Positions 7,610 through 14,520 of a stretch of 22,131 nt of DNA are shown one piece after another (within the stretch, counting starts at the first letter, position 1; every line of letters starts with the position of its first letter). The DNA is from an uncultured Synechococcus sp. (GTDB lineage Bacteria > Cyanobacteriota > Cyanobacteriia > PCC-6307 > Cyanobiaceae): assembly GCA_913050105.1 (NCBI GenBank), contig CAJWZN010000009.1:1-22131 (forward strand). Reading direction: 5' to 3'. Both the position numbers and the translations under genes were made by a program. The notes beneath the pieces are model-generated. The model was not told the origin of the DNA, did no database searches, and saw nothing but the letters and a program-made list of their open reading frames with translations.

Positions 7610-9241
7610 ATGGTGGACGTCATCTCTGTTCCTGAATTGCAGTCGGAGGCCCTGAACAGGGACGCGGGAAGCAGGATTCGCAAATTGGCGGCGATCGACA
7701 TAGGCACGAATTCCACACACCTCCTAGTCGCTGCAGTCGATACGAGTTTGGGAACGTTCAACATTGAGCAGGCGGAGAAATCGACCACCCGTCTGGGAGA
7801 GCGCGACCCCGAGACGGGCGCGCTTACGGACGCTGCGATGCAACGGGGTTTGGAGGCTCTGCGCCGGTTCCGCGATCTGGCTTCCAGCCACGCTGTTGAG
7901 GAGGTTGTGACTGCAGCCACCAGCGCGGTCCGCGAAGCTCCCAATGGTCGTGACTTTCTCCAGATCATCAAGGATGAGCTTGGGATTGATGTTGATCTGA
8001 TCAGTGGGCCTGAGGAGGCGCGCCTGATCTACCTGGGCGTTCTCTCTGGGATGCCATTCGGTGAGCGGCCCCATCTGGTGCTCGACATCGGGGGTGGCTC
8101 CACGGAGCTGATCCTGGCCGATGGTCGTGAGGCCCGCGCACTCACCAGTACGCGGGTTGGAGCGGTGCGTCTGCAACGGGATTTCATCAAGGTTGATCCC
8201 ATCCCTCCTCAGCGCCGTGCCTTTCTTCAGACGTTCATCCAGGGTTCGCTTGAGCCCGCTGTCGACAAGGTTCGCCGGCGGGTCAAGCCCGGGGAAAGGC
8301 CGGTCCTGGTTGCCACCAGCGGTACGGCCTTGGCGATCGGCGCGCTGGCCTCCAGCGAGGACGATCGCCCACCCCTGAAGCTGCATGGCTATCGGGTTTC
8401 ACGCCAGCGGCTCGATCGTGTGGTGGATCAACTGGTGGCAATGAGACCGGAGCAACGACGTGCTCTTCCGTCAATCAACGATCGCAGAGCAGAAATCATT
8501 GTGCCGGGATCGCTCATCCTGCAAACCACCATGCAGATGTTGGGAGTTGATGAGCTGGTGCTCAGTGAGCGAGCGCTGCGGGAGGGCCTGATTGTCGACT
8601 GGATGCTGCGGCACGGTCTTCTGGAGGATCGCTTCAGCTTCCAAAGCAGCATCCGCCAGCGCACCGTGATTCACCAGGCGAAGCGTTTCGCGGTGAACCA
8701 GCGTCGGACTGAGCGGGTCGCTGCGCATGCCCTCACTCTTTACGACAACACCCGGGGCGTCTTGCATCAGGACGATGGCCATGGACGTGAACTCCTCTGG
8801 GCTGCCGCCATGCTCCACACCTGCGGTCAGCACATCAATCTCAGTGCTTATCACAAGCACACGTGGTATCTCATCCGCCATGGCGAACTTCTGGGTTATT
8901 CCGAGTCCGAACACCTGATGGTGGCCGCCATAGCCCGATATCACCGGCGCAGCCTTCCCAAAAAACGTCACGACTCCTGGCAGGTGCTCGCAACCCGCGA
9001 CAACCGCCGATTGGTTGCCGAGATGGCACTTCTACTGAGGTTGGCCGCGGCAATGGATCGACGCCCGGAGCCGGTGGTTGAGTCTTTACGGGTGATGGCG
9101 ACACCCGGTGAGCTCCAACTTGAACTGGTGCCGGAGCGCCGGAATCAGAATCTCAGCCTGGAACGGTGGAGTCTGGAGAACTGCGCTGACGTGGTCCGAA
9201 CGGCATCGGGGGTCAGTCTGAATGTCAGCGTTCAGGATTGA
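7610..9241 (+). CDS. ppx: Exopolyphosphatase / guanosine pentaphosphatase family (Ppx/GppA)
   Basis: Ppx releases phosphate from polyphosphate chains in the cytosol and links phosphorus storage to stress signalling. From ATG 7610 the product has 543 residues, fitting full-length Ppx. The ASKHA phosphate-binding loops are DIGTNSTHLLVA (30-41) and DIGGGSTELIL (159-169), with SGPEEARL (132-139) between. The C-terminal third carries the helical HD-type domain with AAMLHTCGQHI and YHRRSLPKK. The open frame extends upstream to a TTG at 7535, but that adds unrelated residues. Its last 17 bases overlap the convergent rodZ-like gene. PPX versus GppA activity cannot be told apart from sequence alone. 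Confidence 0.94.
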   Translation: MVDVISVPELQSEALNRDAGSRIRKLAAIDIGTNSTHLLVAAVDTSLGTFNIEQAEKSTTRLGERDPETGALTDAAMQRGLEALRRFRDLASSHAVEEVVTAATSAVREAPNGRDFLQIIKDELGIDVDLISGPEEARLIYLGVLSGMPFGERPHLVLDIGGGSTELILADGREARALTSTRVGAVRLQRDFIKVDPIPPQRRAFLQTFIQGSLEPAVDKVRRRVKPGERPVLVATSGTALAIGALASSEDDRPPLKLHGYRVSRQRLDRVVDQLVAMRPEQRRALPSINDRRAEIIVPGSLILQTTMQMLGVDELVLSERALREGLIVDWMLRHGLLEDRFSFQSSIRQRTVIHQAKRFAVNQRRTERVAAHALTLYDNTRGVLHQDDGHGRELLWAAAMLHTCGQHINLSAYHKHTWYLIRHGELLGYSESEHLMVAAIARYHRRSLPKKRHDSWQVLATRDNRRLVAEMALLLRLAAAMDRRPEPVVESLRVMATPGELQLELVPERRNQNLSLERWSLENCADVVRTASGVSLNVSVQD

Positions 9242-9965
9242 GGCTGTACCAGCGCATATCGCTAATCCCGCCGAGTGATTCGGGCGGTTTGTCGCCGCTT
9301 CTCACCATCACTTGATCAGGCCGACCGGCATAAACCTCAACTGCTGAGGGATCCTGCACTTCCATCGGTGCGCTCAGATTGCCTTCGAAAAAAACAGTTC
9401 CGTTGCGGCGTAGTGCAATCCAGCTCGGTTCACTGCTCTCGAGAATCAGTTTGGCGCGGTGAGACACGGAAACCTTTGCCGCAACAGGCAGCTTGACCAC
9501 TGACGGAGATGTGATGGTCTCCGCTGTTGATGGAGTGTCTTGAAACCTGGGCTGCAGGACGATCCAGATCGCAGTACCGCCGAGCAACGCGAGGAGGACG
9601 ATCAATGCTTTGACGAGCAGTGATCCCGATGCATCACTTGGCTGACGACCCGCCGATTGCTGATAGAAAAGTCTTTGGGATGGGTTGGAGAGAAGGGACA
9701 GCTGCCCCACCAGATGGTCTGCATCGAGTTCGAGGTGACTGGCCACTCTCCGCACCATTGCCTTGATGAACACCGGCTCATTCAGTCGGCTCAACTCGCC
9801 CTCCTCCAGCGCCTGGAGTTGCTCTTCCCCCATGTGCAGGCGTTTCGCCAGCTCGGTTCGACTGAGGTTTAACTCCTCCCGGCGTTCACGCAGAGTCGTG
9901 CCAACGGCTTCGATTCCTGTATCTGCGGATCCTTGGTCCGTTAATCGGGGATTGCCCATGGACAC
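9225..9965 (-). CDS. RodZ-like helix-turn-helix membrane protein
   Basis: This is a bitopic membrane protein with an N-terminal Xre-type HTH (about residues 21-75; LRERREELNLSRTELAKRL is helix one and two). A single membrane helix spans about 116-137, and a periplasmic beta domain near 165-240 is of the type called DUF4115. This is the layout of RodZ, which links MreB to the cell-wall machinery. An AGGA sits 8 bases before GTG 9965; ATG 9959 is two codons inside and less well spaced. The gene is the last in the minus-strand string after cobM and tRNA-Val, and its end overlaps ppx by 17 bp. No mreB is nearby. Domain architecture is secure; the cell-shape role is inferred from the family. Confidence 0.85.
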   Translation of the reverse strand: MSMGNPRLTDQGSADTGIEAVGTTLRERREELNLSRTELAKRLHMGEEQLQALEEGELSRLNEPVFIKAMVRRVASHLELDADHLVGQLSLLSNPSQRLFYQQSAGRQPSDASGSLLVKALIVLLALLGGTAIWIVLQPRFQDTPSTAETITSPSVVKLPVAAKVSVSHRAKLILESSEPSWIALRRNGTVFFEGNLSAPMEVQDPSAVEVYAGRPDQVMVRSGDKPPESLGGISDMRWYSLNPER

Positions 9966-9977
9966 CGGAAGTTTCCT

Positions 9978-10000
9978 GTTGACTCGGAAATTAGGTCAAC
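9978..10000. promoter_or_regulatory. Perfect dyad GTTGAC-N11-GTCAAC upstream of the RodZ-like gene
   Basis: Perfect 6-bp inverted arms lie at 9978-9983 and 9995-10000, ending 12 bp before the GTG start on the minus strand. In RNA this would be a hairpin with an 11-base loop just above the ribosome binding site. In DNA it has the shape of a dimer operator. The minus-strand arm also reads as a -35-like TTGACC. Function is not shown. Confidence 0.4.
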
Positions 10001-10059
10001 CAAAGATGAATGACACCCCTACAGAAAGGGTTCCCAGAGTGATCTTCCGATGAAATAAA

Positions 10060-10131
<72 letters not shown>

Positions 10132-10158
10132 GCACAAATTGATCTTAAACCACCACCA

Positions 10159-10917
10159 TCAGCGTCTTGGTCTGAATAGGTGGTCGTGATCTGGTGAGTA
10201 CAAGCGAGAGCGTCTTGAGTCTTTGCTCAGTGCAGGACTGATCACATAAAGCGTTGTTCGGATCAGTGCATGGCGCTCGGTGAACGCGGCCATCTCCCTC
10301 AAAGGCACAACCTCCAGCAATTGGTCGGGCCAGCTCACCCGATGTCCCACTGCCACAGGGGTTTCGGCGGGGTAATGCTCCAGCAGTGTTGCCTCAACCT
10401 CCTCCACATGTCGGGCGCTCAGATAAAGGCAAAGACTCGCTTTCAATGCAGCCAGGTGATGCAGTTGTTCACGTTCAGGGACCCCTGTTCGTCCTCCAGT
10501 TCGACTGAGAACAATCGTCTGCACCAGACCTGGAATCGTCAGTTCACTGCTTAAGCCAGCAGCGGCTGCCTGGTAAGCACTGATTCCAGGCACAACTTCC
10601 ACAGGGATGTCTTCATCGGTCAGTGCACAGATCTGTTCGTTGATGGCGCTGTAAAGCGCTGTATCCCCGTCATGCAGGCGCACCACAAGACGACCAGCTT
10701 TGTGATGCTGGATCAGCTGCGGCACCACGTCCTCCAGAGTCAGCCGACTGGTGCGGATCTGAAGACAGTCATCTTTCGCCAGTGCAGCAATGTCCGGGCA
10801 CACCAGCGAATCAGTCCAGATCAATACATCAGCCTGGCGAATTCGCTCTGCAGCTCTGAGGGTGAGTAGGTCGGGAGCCCCTGGACCGGCACCGACGAAA
10901 CTGATGGGATGGTTCAA
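10159..10917 (-). CDS. cobM: Precorrin-4 C11-methyltransferase
   Basis: CobM/CbiF transfers a methyl group from S-adenosylmethionine to C-11 of precorrin-4 (or the cobalt form) in cobalamin synthesis, in the cytosol. The start is TTG at 10917, whose bases overlap the lgt stop (TTGA), giving 252 residues, the expected length. The family fold is visible in ISFVGAGPGAPDLLTLRA (5-22), LHDGDTALYSA (81-91) and VEVVPGISAYQAAAAGL (106-122). VLIWTDSLVCPDI corresponds to the 'Y-x-x-SLV' motif that separates CobM from other tetrapyrrole methylases. Longer frames begin deep inside lgt and are not credible. The TTG start and overlap suggest translation coupled to lgt. Confidence 0.93.
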   Translation of the reverse strand: MNHPISFVGAGPGAPDLLTLRAAERIRQADVLIWTDSLVCPDIAALAKDDCLQIRTSRLTLEDVVPQLIQHHKAGRLVVRLHDGDTALYSAINEQICALTDEDIPVEVVPGISAYQAAAAGLSSELTIPGLVQTIVLSRTGGRTGVPEREQLHHLAALKASLCLYLSARHVEEVEATLLEHYPAETPVAVGHRVSWPDQLLEVVPLREMAAFTERHALIRTTLYVISPALSKDSRRSRLYSPDHDHLFRPRR

Positions 10918-11756
10918 CGCTGGGAGCCTGCAGCGTCTGGCAGGGATCTCTTCCTTCCATATAGCCACCACAAACCAAAGCCACCGATAACGGCGAGAGC
11001 AGCGCTCATCACTTGAGCAATGCGCAGTCCGCCTGAACAGGCTGGTGGTAGTGCACCGAGGCACAGCGGATCGATGCGCAGTCCTTCTATCCACACCCGC
11101 CCGAGGCTGTAACCCACCAGATAAAGGCAGCTCAGTGCACCTGCAGGAAGTTGAATGTTTCCTGATTGTCCACGACGAAACAGGGTGATCAAGAGCGTAA
11201 ACAGCGCGAGATTCCAGATTGATTCGTAGAGAAATGTTGGGTGGAAGTATTCCGCGTCTGCATAGATCAGTGGACGACCTCCATAGGGAATAAACAATTT
11301 CCAGGGAAGATCAGTCGGTACACCGAAGGCTTCTGAATTAAAGAAATTGCCCCATCGGCCAATGGCTTGTCCGAGGGCAACGGATGGGACCAAAACGTCC
11401 AGCACATCCCAGAACGGTTGACGGCGCCAACGGCAGAACAGGATCACGGTGATCATTCCGGCGATCAACGCGCCATGAATGGCTATGCCTCCTTCCCAAA
11501 TCGCAAGAGCTTTCAATGGCCGGTCGGCATAGCTACGCCACTCGAACAGCACGTAGTAAGTCCTGGCTCCGATCACTGAGAACAGCACCAGCAAAGGCAG
11601 CAGGTCACTGATCAGGCCGTTTTCAAGCCTGCGTTTCTGAGCAAGCCGGGTGGAGAGATTGAGCCCAATCAGCACTGCAGAAGCGATGAGCAGGCCATAC
11701 CAACGCAATGTGAGGGGCCCGAACTGGAACAGCTCGGGCCCGGGGGAGGAGAACAT
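10914..11756 (-). CDS. lgt: Phosphatidylglycerol-prolipoprotein diacylglyceryl transferase
   Basis: Lgt adds diacylglycerol to the lipobox Cys of prolipoproteins at the plasma membrane. ATG 11756 gives 280 residues. Seven hydrophobic segments are visible. The essential His is in IAIHGALIAG (His94), and the family signature GRWGNFFNSEAFG lies at 133-145, followed by FHPTFLYESIWN (171-182). GYSLGRVWIEGLRID near 215-229 matches the C-terminal block. An upstream TTG at 11765 is in frame and would overlap the petA stop as TTGA; the ATG is preferred because the MFSSPGPELF start is family-like. Either way it directly follows petA, so expression with the cytochrome operon is likely. Confidence 0.95.
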   Translation of the reverse strand: MFSSPGPELFQFGPLTLRWYGLLIASAVLIGLNLSTRLAQKRRLENGLISDLLPLLVLFSVIGARTYYVLFEWRSYADRPLKALAIWEGGIAIHGALIAGMITVILFCRWRRQPFWDVLDVLVPSVALGQAIGRWGNFFNSEAFGVPTDLPWKLFIPYGGRPLIYADAEYFHPTFLYESIWNLALFTLLITLFRRGQSGNIQLPAGALSCLYLVGYSLGRVWIEGLRIDPLCLGALPPACSGGLRIAQVMSAALAVIGGFGLWWLYGRKRSLPDAAGSQR

Positions 11757-11761
11757 CCCGA

Positions 11762-12694
11762 TCAAACGCCCTCTGCAGCCTGAACCTTCTCAATCTGCCT
11801 CTTCTTGAGCACCAACATGATCTGAGCCAAAGCCACGGCCGCGAAGAAGGCCAGCAATCCGTAGATCCGCACAGGGTCCTGGAGAACAATCTCAGCATCC
11901 ACCTGACCGAAACCACCCACATTTGGATCATTCGTGATCACTGCACCGGCTTCAACCGCATCACCGACACTCAATTGCAGTGCAGGGCCAACAGGGATAG
12001 TTTCAGTAACGCTTTCGCCATCAGATGTTGTGATGGTGACGAGGGTCGCACCGTTCTCACCGGGTTCAATGGAGGTCACAGATCCTGAGGCGGGAGCTGT
12101 GTAGGTGGTGTTGTTGCTCTTTTCACCGGTTGGGTAGACCTGGCCTCGGCCACGGTTTCCACCAACATGAACCTGATATTTGCCGAAGTGAATGTTGCTG
12201 TCCGTGGCCGGATTTGGAGAGAGAACCGGGAAAACAATCTCCTGATGTTGGTCACCGGGAATGGGTCCAACCAAGAGGATGTTTGATTTCTCGTCGCTGT
12301 ACTGGGAGAAGTAAACACCTTCTGTTTCTTCTTTGATCTCATCAGTCCAGCGATCCTGCGGAGCCAGGGTGAAGCCATCGGGTAGCTGGATGACAGCTCC
12401 AACCTGCATTCCCACATCGCTTCCGTCGGCTCCGATCTCCTGAAGACCATCCTCGTAGGGGATTTTGACGGATGCTTTGAAAACGCTGTCCGGAAGAACG
12501 GACTGTGGCACTTCGGCCTGCGTCAGCTTCTGGGCCAGATGGCAGTTGGCGCAAACGATCTTGCCAGTTGCTTCCCGAGGGCTTTCGTAGTTCTGCTGAG
12601 CCCAGAAGGGATAGGCCCAGCTGGCGTTGGGAGAAACCAGAAGGGTGAGACCCAGGATCAGCGATCCGAACAGCAGGGAAAGGTGGCGACGCAT
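11762..12694 (-). CDS. petA: Apocytochrome f precursor
   Basis: Cytochrome f is the c-type cytochrome of the b6f complex; it passes electrons from the Rieske protein to plastocyanin or cytochrome c6 in the thylakoid lumen. The 310-residue precursor has a signal peptide ending in NASWA at 23-27, so the mature chain begins with Tyr28, the axial heme ligand in this family. CANCH (48-52) is the covalent heme site. A large lumenal beta domain follows, and one membrane helix (about 277-297) is followed by a stromal KKRQIEKVQ tail. It begins 40 bp after petC on the same strand, the classic petCA operon, and is followed closely by lgt. Confidence 0.99.
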   Translation of the reverse strand: MRRHLSLLFGSLILGLTLLVSPNASWAYPFWAQQNYESPREATGKIVCANCHLAQKLTQAEVPQSVLPDSVFKASVKIPYEDGLQEIGADGSDVGMQVGAVIQLPDGFTLAPQDRWTDEIKEETEGVYFSQYSDEKSNILLVGPIPGDQHQEIVFPVLSPNPATDSNIHFGKYQVHVGGNRGRGQVYPTGEKSNNTTYTAPASGSVTSIEPGENGATLVTITTSDGESVTETIPVGPALQLSVGDAVEAGAVITNDPNVGGFGQVDAEIVLQDPVRIYGLLAFFAAVALAQIMLVLKKRQIEKVQAAEGV

Positions 12695-12734
12695 GGAACG
12701 GTGGGGAAGGTGGTGGAAATGGGGAGAAGCGGAA

Positions 12735-13271
12735 TCAGGCCCACCAGGGCTTGTCGCCGGTTCGGAAGTCGGTTTCGGTCCACTGGCTCATAAACACGTT
12801 GTCGTTTTCAACGCTGACGTTCGCCAGAGCCAGGGAGAGAGGGGCCGGGCCACGCACAACCATTCCTGTGGCGTCGTACTGGCTGCCGTGGCATGGGCAC
12901 ATGAATTTATTGGCGCCGCTGTTCCAGGGCACAACGCATCCGAGGTGGGTGCAGATGGCATTGATGCCGTAGCTGCCAATGGCATCGGTGCCTTCGACGA
13001 TGAGATATGTGGGATCACCCTTGAGGCCCTGCACGAGGCTGCGGTCACCATCCGGATGACTGGAGAGCCAGCCGCTGGCCGTTATGTCGTTACCGAGTTC
13101 ATCCTTCGCGCTCGTTCCACCACCGGACCCCGCAGCTTTCGGGGGGATGAAGTAGTTCACCACCGGATAGAGAGCTCCGAGGGCAACACCAGTGACCGAA
13201 CCGAAAGTCAGCAGATTCATGAACTGCCGACGACCCATTCCGGGCACATCGCTCGAGGAGAGTTGGGTCAT
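12735..13271 (-). CDS. petC: Cytochrome b6f Rieske iron-sulfur protein
   Basis: PetC carries the 2Fe-2S cluster that takes electrons from plastoquinol and passes them to cytochrome f. The 178-residue protein has the cluster motifs CTHLGC (107-112) and CPCHGS (125-130). The N-terminal anchor begins with GRRQFMNLLTFG (13-24), a twin-arginine signal that is not cleaved in this family, followed by a hydrophobic helix and a Gly-rich hinge (GSGGG, 48-52). It is the first gene of the petC-petA(-lgt-cobM) string and is divergent from the DUF3067 gene. tatC, the likely translocase for this very protein, lies about 450 bp away. Confidence 0.99.
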   Translation of the reverse strand: MTQLSSSDVPGMGRRQFMNLLTFGSVTGVALGALYPVVNYFIPPKAAGSGGGTSAKDELGNDITASGWLSSHPDGDRSLVQGLKGDPTYLIVEGTDAIGSYGINAICTHLGCVVPWNSGANKFMCPCHGSQYDATGMVVRGPAPLSLALANVSVENDNVFMSQWTETDFRTGDKPWWA

Positions 13272-13303
13272 AGCAGACGGTCATTCGGCACGTTGCGATA
13301 GCC

Positions 13304-13309
13304 ATTATG
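13304..13309 (-). promoter_or_regulatory. Candidate -10 element for petC (CATAAT)
   Basis: On the minus strand CATAAT lies 32 bp upstream of the petC ATG, giving a predicted leader of about 25 nt. No convincing -35 is seen. The site is centred in the palindrome-like CCATTATGG, so a weaker mirror -10 exists on the plus strand toward the DUF3067 gene. Confidence 0.3.
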
Positions 13310-13376
13310 GATGCTCAGACGGCTGCCAGGCTTTGCTACGACTGGTTTTTCACAATCCTTCCTATCCCTCCTGAAA

Positions 13377-13736
13377 GTGCTTCAACCGACTGCTGAATCA
13401 GCGCCCAAGCCCCTCGGTGTGGAGGAGCTGATCAGCTGTCTACGACAGCGATGGCGGGCGACCTACGACCTTCAGCTTGTGGTGCGTCGCCGTCGGTTGT
13501 ACCTGCAGGTGATGTGGGCTTTTCTCGAACAACAGTCGTTTCCGATGGACGAATCGGCTTACAGAGAGCACGTGGCCGAAGTTCTTGATGTCGTGAATCG
13601 GCTTGGTTTGGCCGGCGACGTTCGTGAATGGCTTGCTCAAACGCGTGACAAGCCTCGACTCGGCAAGGCACTGAGTTTGCAGCTTGAGGCCAAAGGCCCA
13701 CAGGCTGAGAGTCTGCTCAAGGAGTTTCTGGTCTGA
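13377..13736 (+). CDS. DUF3067 family protein, conserved cyanobacterial, unknown function
   Basis: This is a soluble protein with no signal or membrane segment. The conserved core includes ELISCLRQRWRATYDLQLVVR, LYLQVMWAFLEQQSFPM, YREHVAEVLDVVNRLG and the C-terminal AQTRDKPRLGKALSL, which I recognise as the DUF3067 pattern found in cyanobacteria and plastid-bearing eukaryotes. GTG 13377 gives 119 residues. An ATG at 13311 in the same frame gives 141, but the extra 22 residues do not look family-like, and the shorter form leaves room for the divergent petC promoter. Neither start has a clear ribosome binding site. Its 3' end overlaps tatC by 20 bp. Its place between petC and tatC suggests, but does not prove, a link to photosynthetic-complex assembly. 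Confidence 0.85.
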   Translation: MLQPTAESAPKPLGVEELISCLRQRWRATYDLQLVVRRRRLYLQVMWAFLEQQSFPMDESAYREHVAEVLDVVNRLGLAGDVREWLAQTRDKPRLGKALSLQLEAKGPQAESLLKEFLV

Positions 13737-14520
13737 GCACCGTTTCGGTCAGAGCCACAAGACCGACTCCCACCATGAAAAGAGCTGTGATCGCTCCTGC
13801 CAGAAGCAGCATCGTGATTGGATCCGTGGAGGGTGTCAGCACTGCGCCTGCCAAAGCAGCACTCAGCACCACCCAGCGCCAGGCCCCAAGCATGGTGCGC
13901 CAGCGCACCAAACCAAGAACTCCCAGCAGCAGCTGGAGAACAGGGAGCTGGAAGGCAAGGCCGGTGGCCAGCATCAACAACAAAACAAAGTCGAGGTAAC
14001 GCTCAATGGACCAAAGCGGCTCCACAACGTCAGCCCCATAGGTCACCAGAAATCGCAAGGCCGCAGGCACCAGTGCCCACCAGGCGAAGGCGAGTCCGGC
14101 AAGAAACAGAACGGCTGATCCAGCGACTGCCGGAGCGATCAGACGCCGCTCTCGAAGCGTCAGGCCAGGAAGAACAAAGGCCAGTACCTGAAACAGCACA
14201 TAAGGCAGCGCCAGGGTGAGCCCCCCGTAACCAGCCACCTTGAACGACACAAACAGAAATTCTCCAGGGGCCAGCTGCAGGAAATGGATCCCATTGGCTG
14301 GTGCCTCGAGCAATTTCACCAGGGGTTTCACCACCACAAGACAGGCTGCCGCTGCAATGACGACAGCCAGCAGGCTGCGCAACACGCGCTGACGCAGTTC
14401 CTCGAGGTGATCCACCAAAGGCATCTCCACCTCATTAGGAAGCTCGCTATCGCCTGCTTTCCGCGGAATCCGGATTGGAGGCGGTGGATTCAGGACGGGG
14501 CCGTCGGAGCTGTCAGGCAC
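13717..14520 (-). CDS. tatC: Sec-independent (Tat) protein translocase subunit TatC
   Basis: TatC is the receptor core of the twin-arginine translocase and exports folded proteins across thylakoid or plasma membranes. Six membrane helices fit the 267-residue product. MPLVDHLEELRQRVLRS (33-49) is the hallmark N-terminal block, and PYVLFQVLAFVLPGLTLRERR is the conserved loop before helix three. The start is GTG 14520, overlapping the RqcH stop by 8 bp. ATG 14424 has a better Shine-Dalgarno (GAGG, 5-base spacing) and would begin directly at MPLVDHLEEL, but cyanobacterial TatC often carries a similar N-terminal extension. The 3' end overlaps the DUF3067 gene by 20 bp. Confidence 0.96.
   Translation of the reverse strand: MPDSSDGPVLNPPPPIRIPRKAGDSELPNEVEMPLVDHLEELRQRVLRSLLAVVIAAAACLVVVKPLVKLLEAPANGIHFLQLAPGEFLFVSFKVAGYGGLTLALPYVLFQVLAFVLPGLTLRERRLIAPAVAGSAVLFLAGLAFAWWALVPAALRFLVTYGADVVEPLWSIERYLDFVLLLMLATGLAFQLPVLQLLLGVLGLVRWRTMLGAWRWVVLSAALAGAVLTPSTDPITMLLLAGAITALFMVGVGLVALTETVLRPETP

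Noticed and set aside
10918..11094. Upstream extension of cobM
   Set aside because: It lies within lgt in another frame. The tetrapyrrole methylase fold begins immediately after the TTG at 10917.
13307..13396. 29-residue ORF starting ATG 13307 in another frame, in the petC/DUF3067 gap
   Set aside because: It is short, overlaps the DUF3067 start region, has no ribosome binding site and its composition shows no recognisable motif. It is probably chance.
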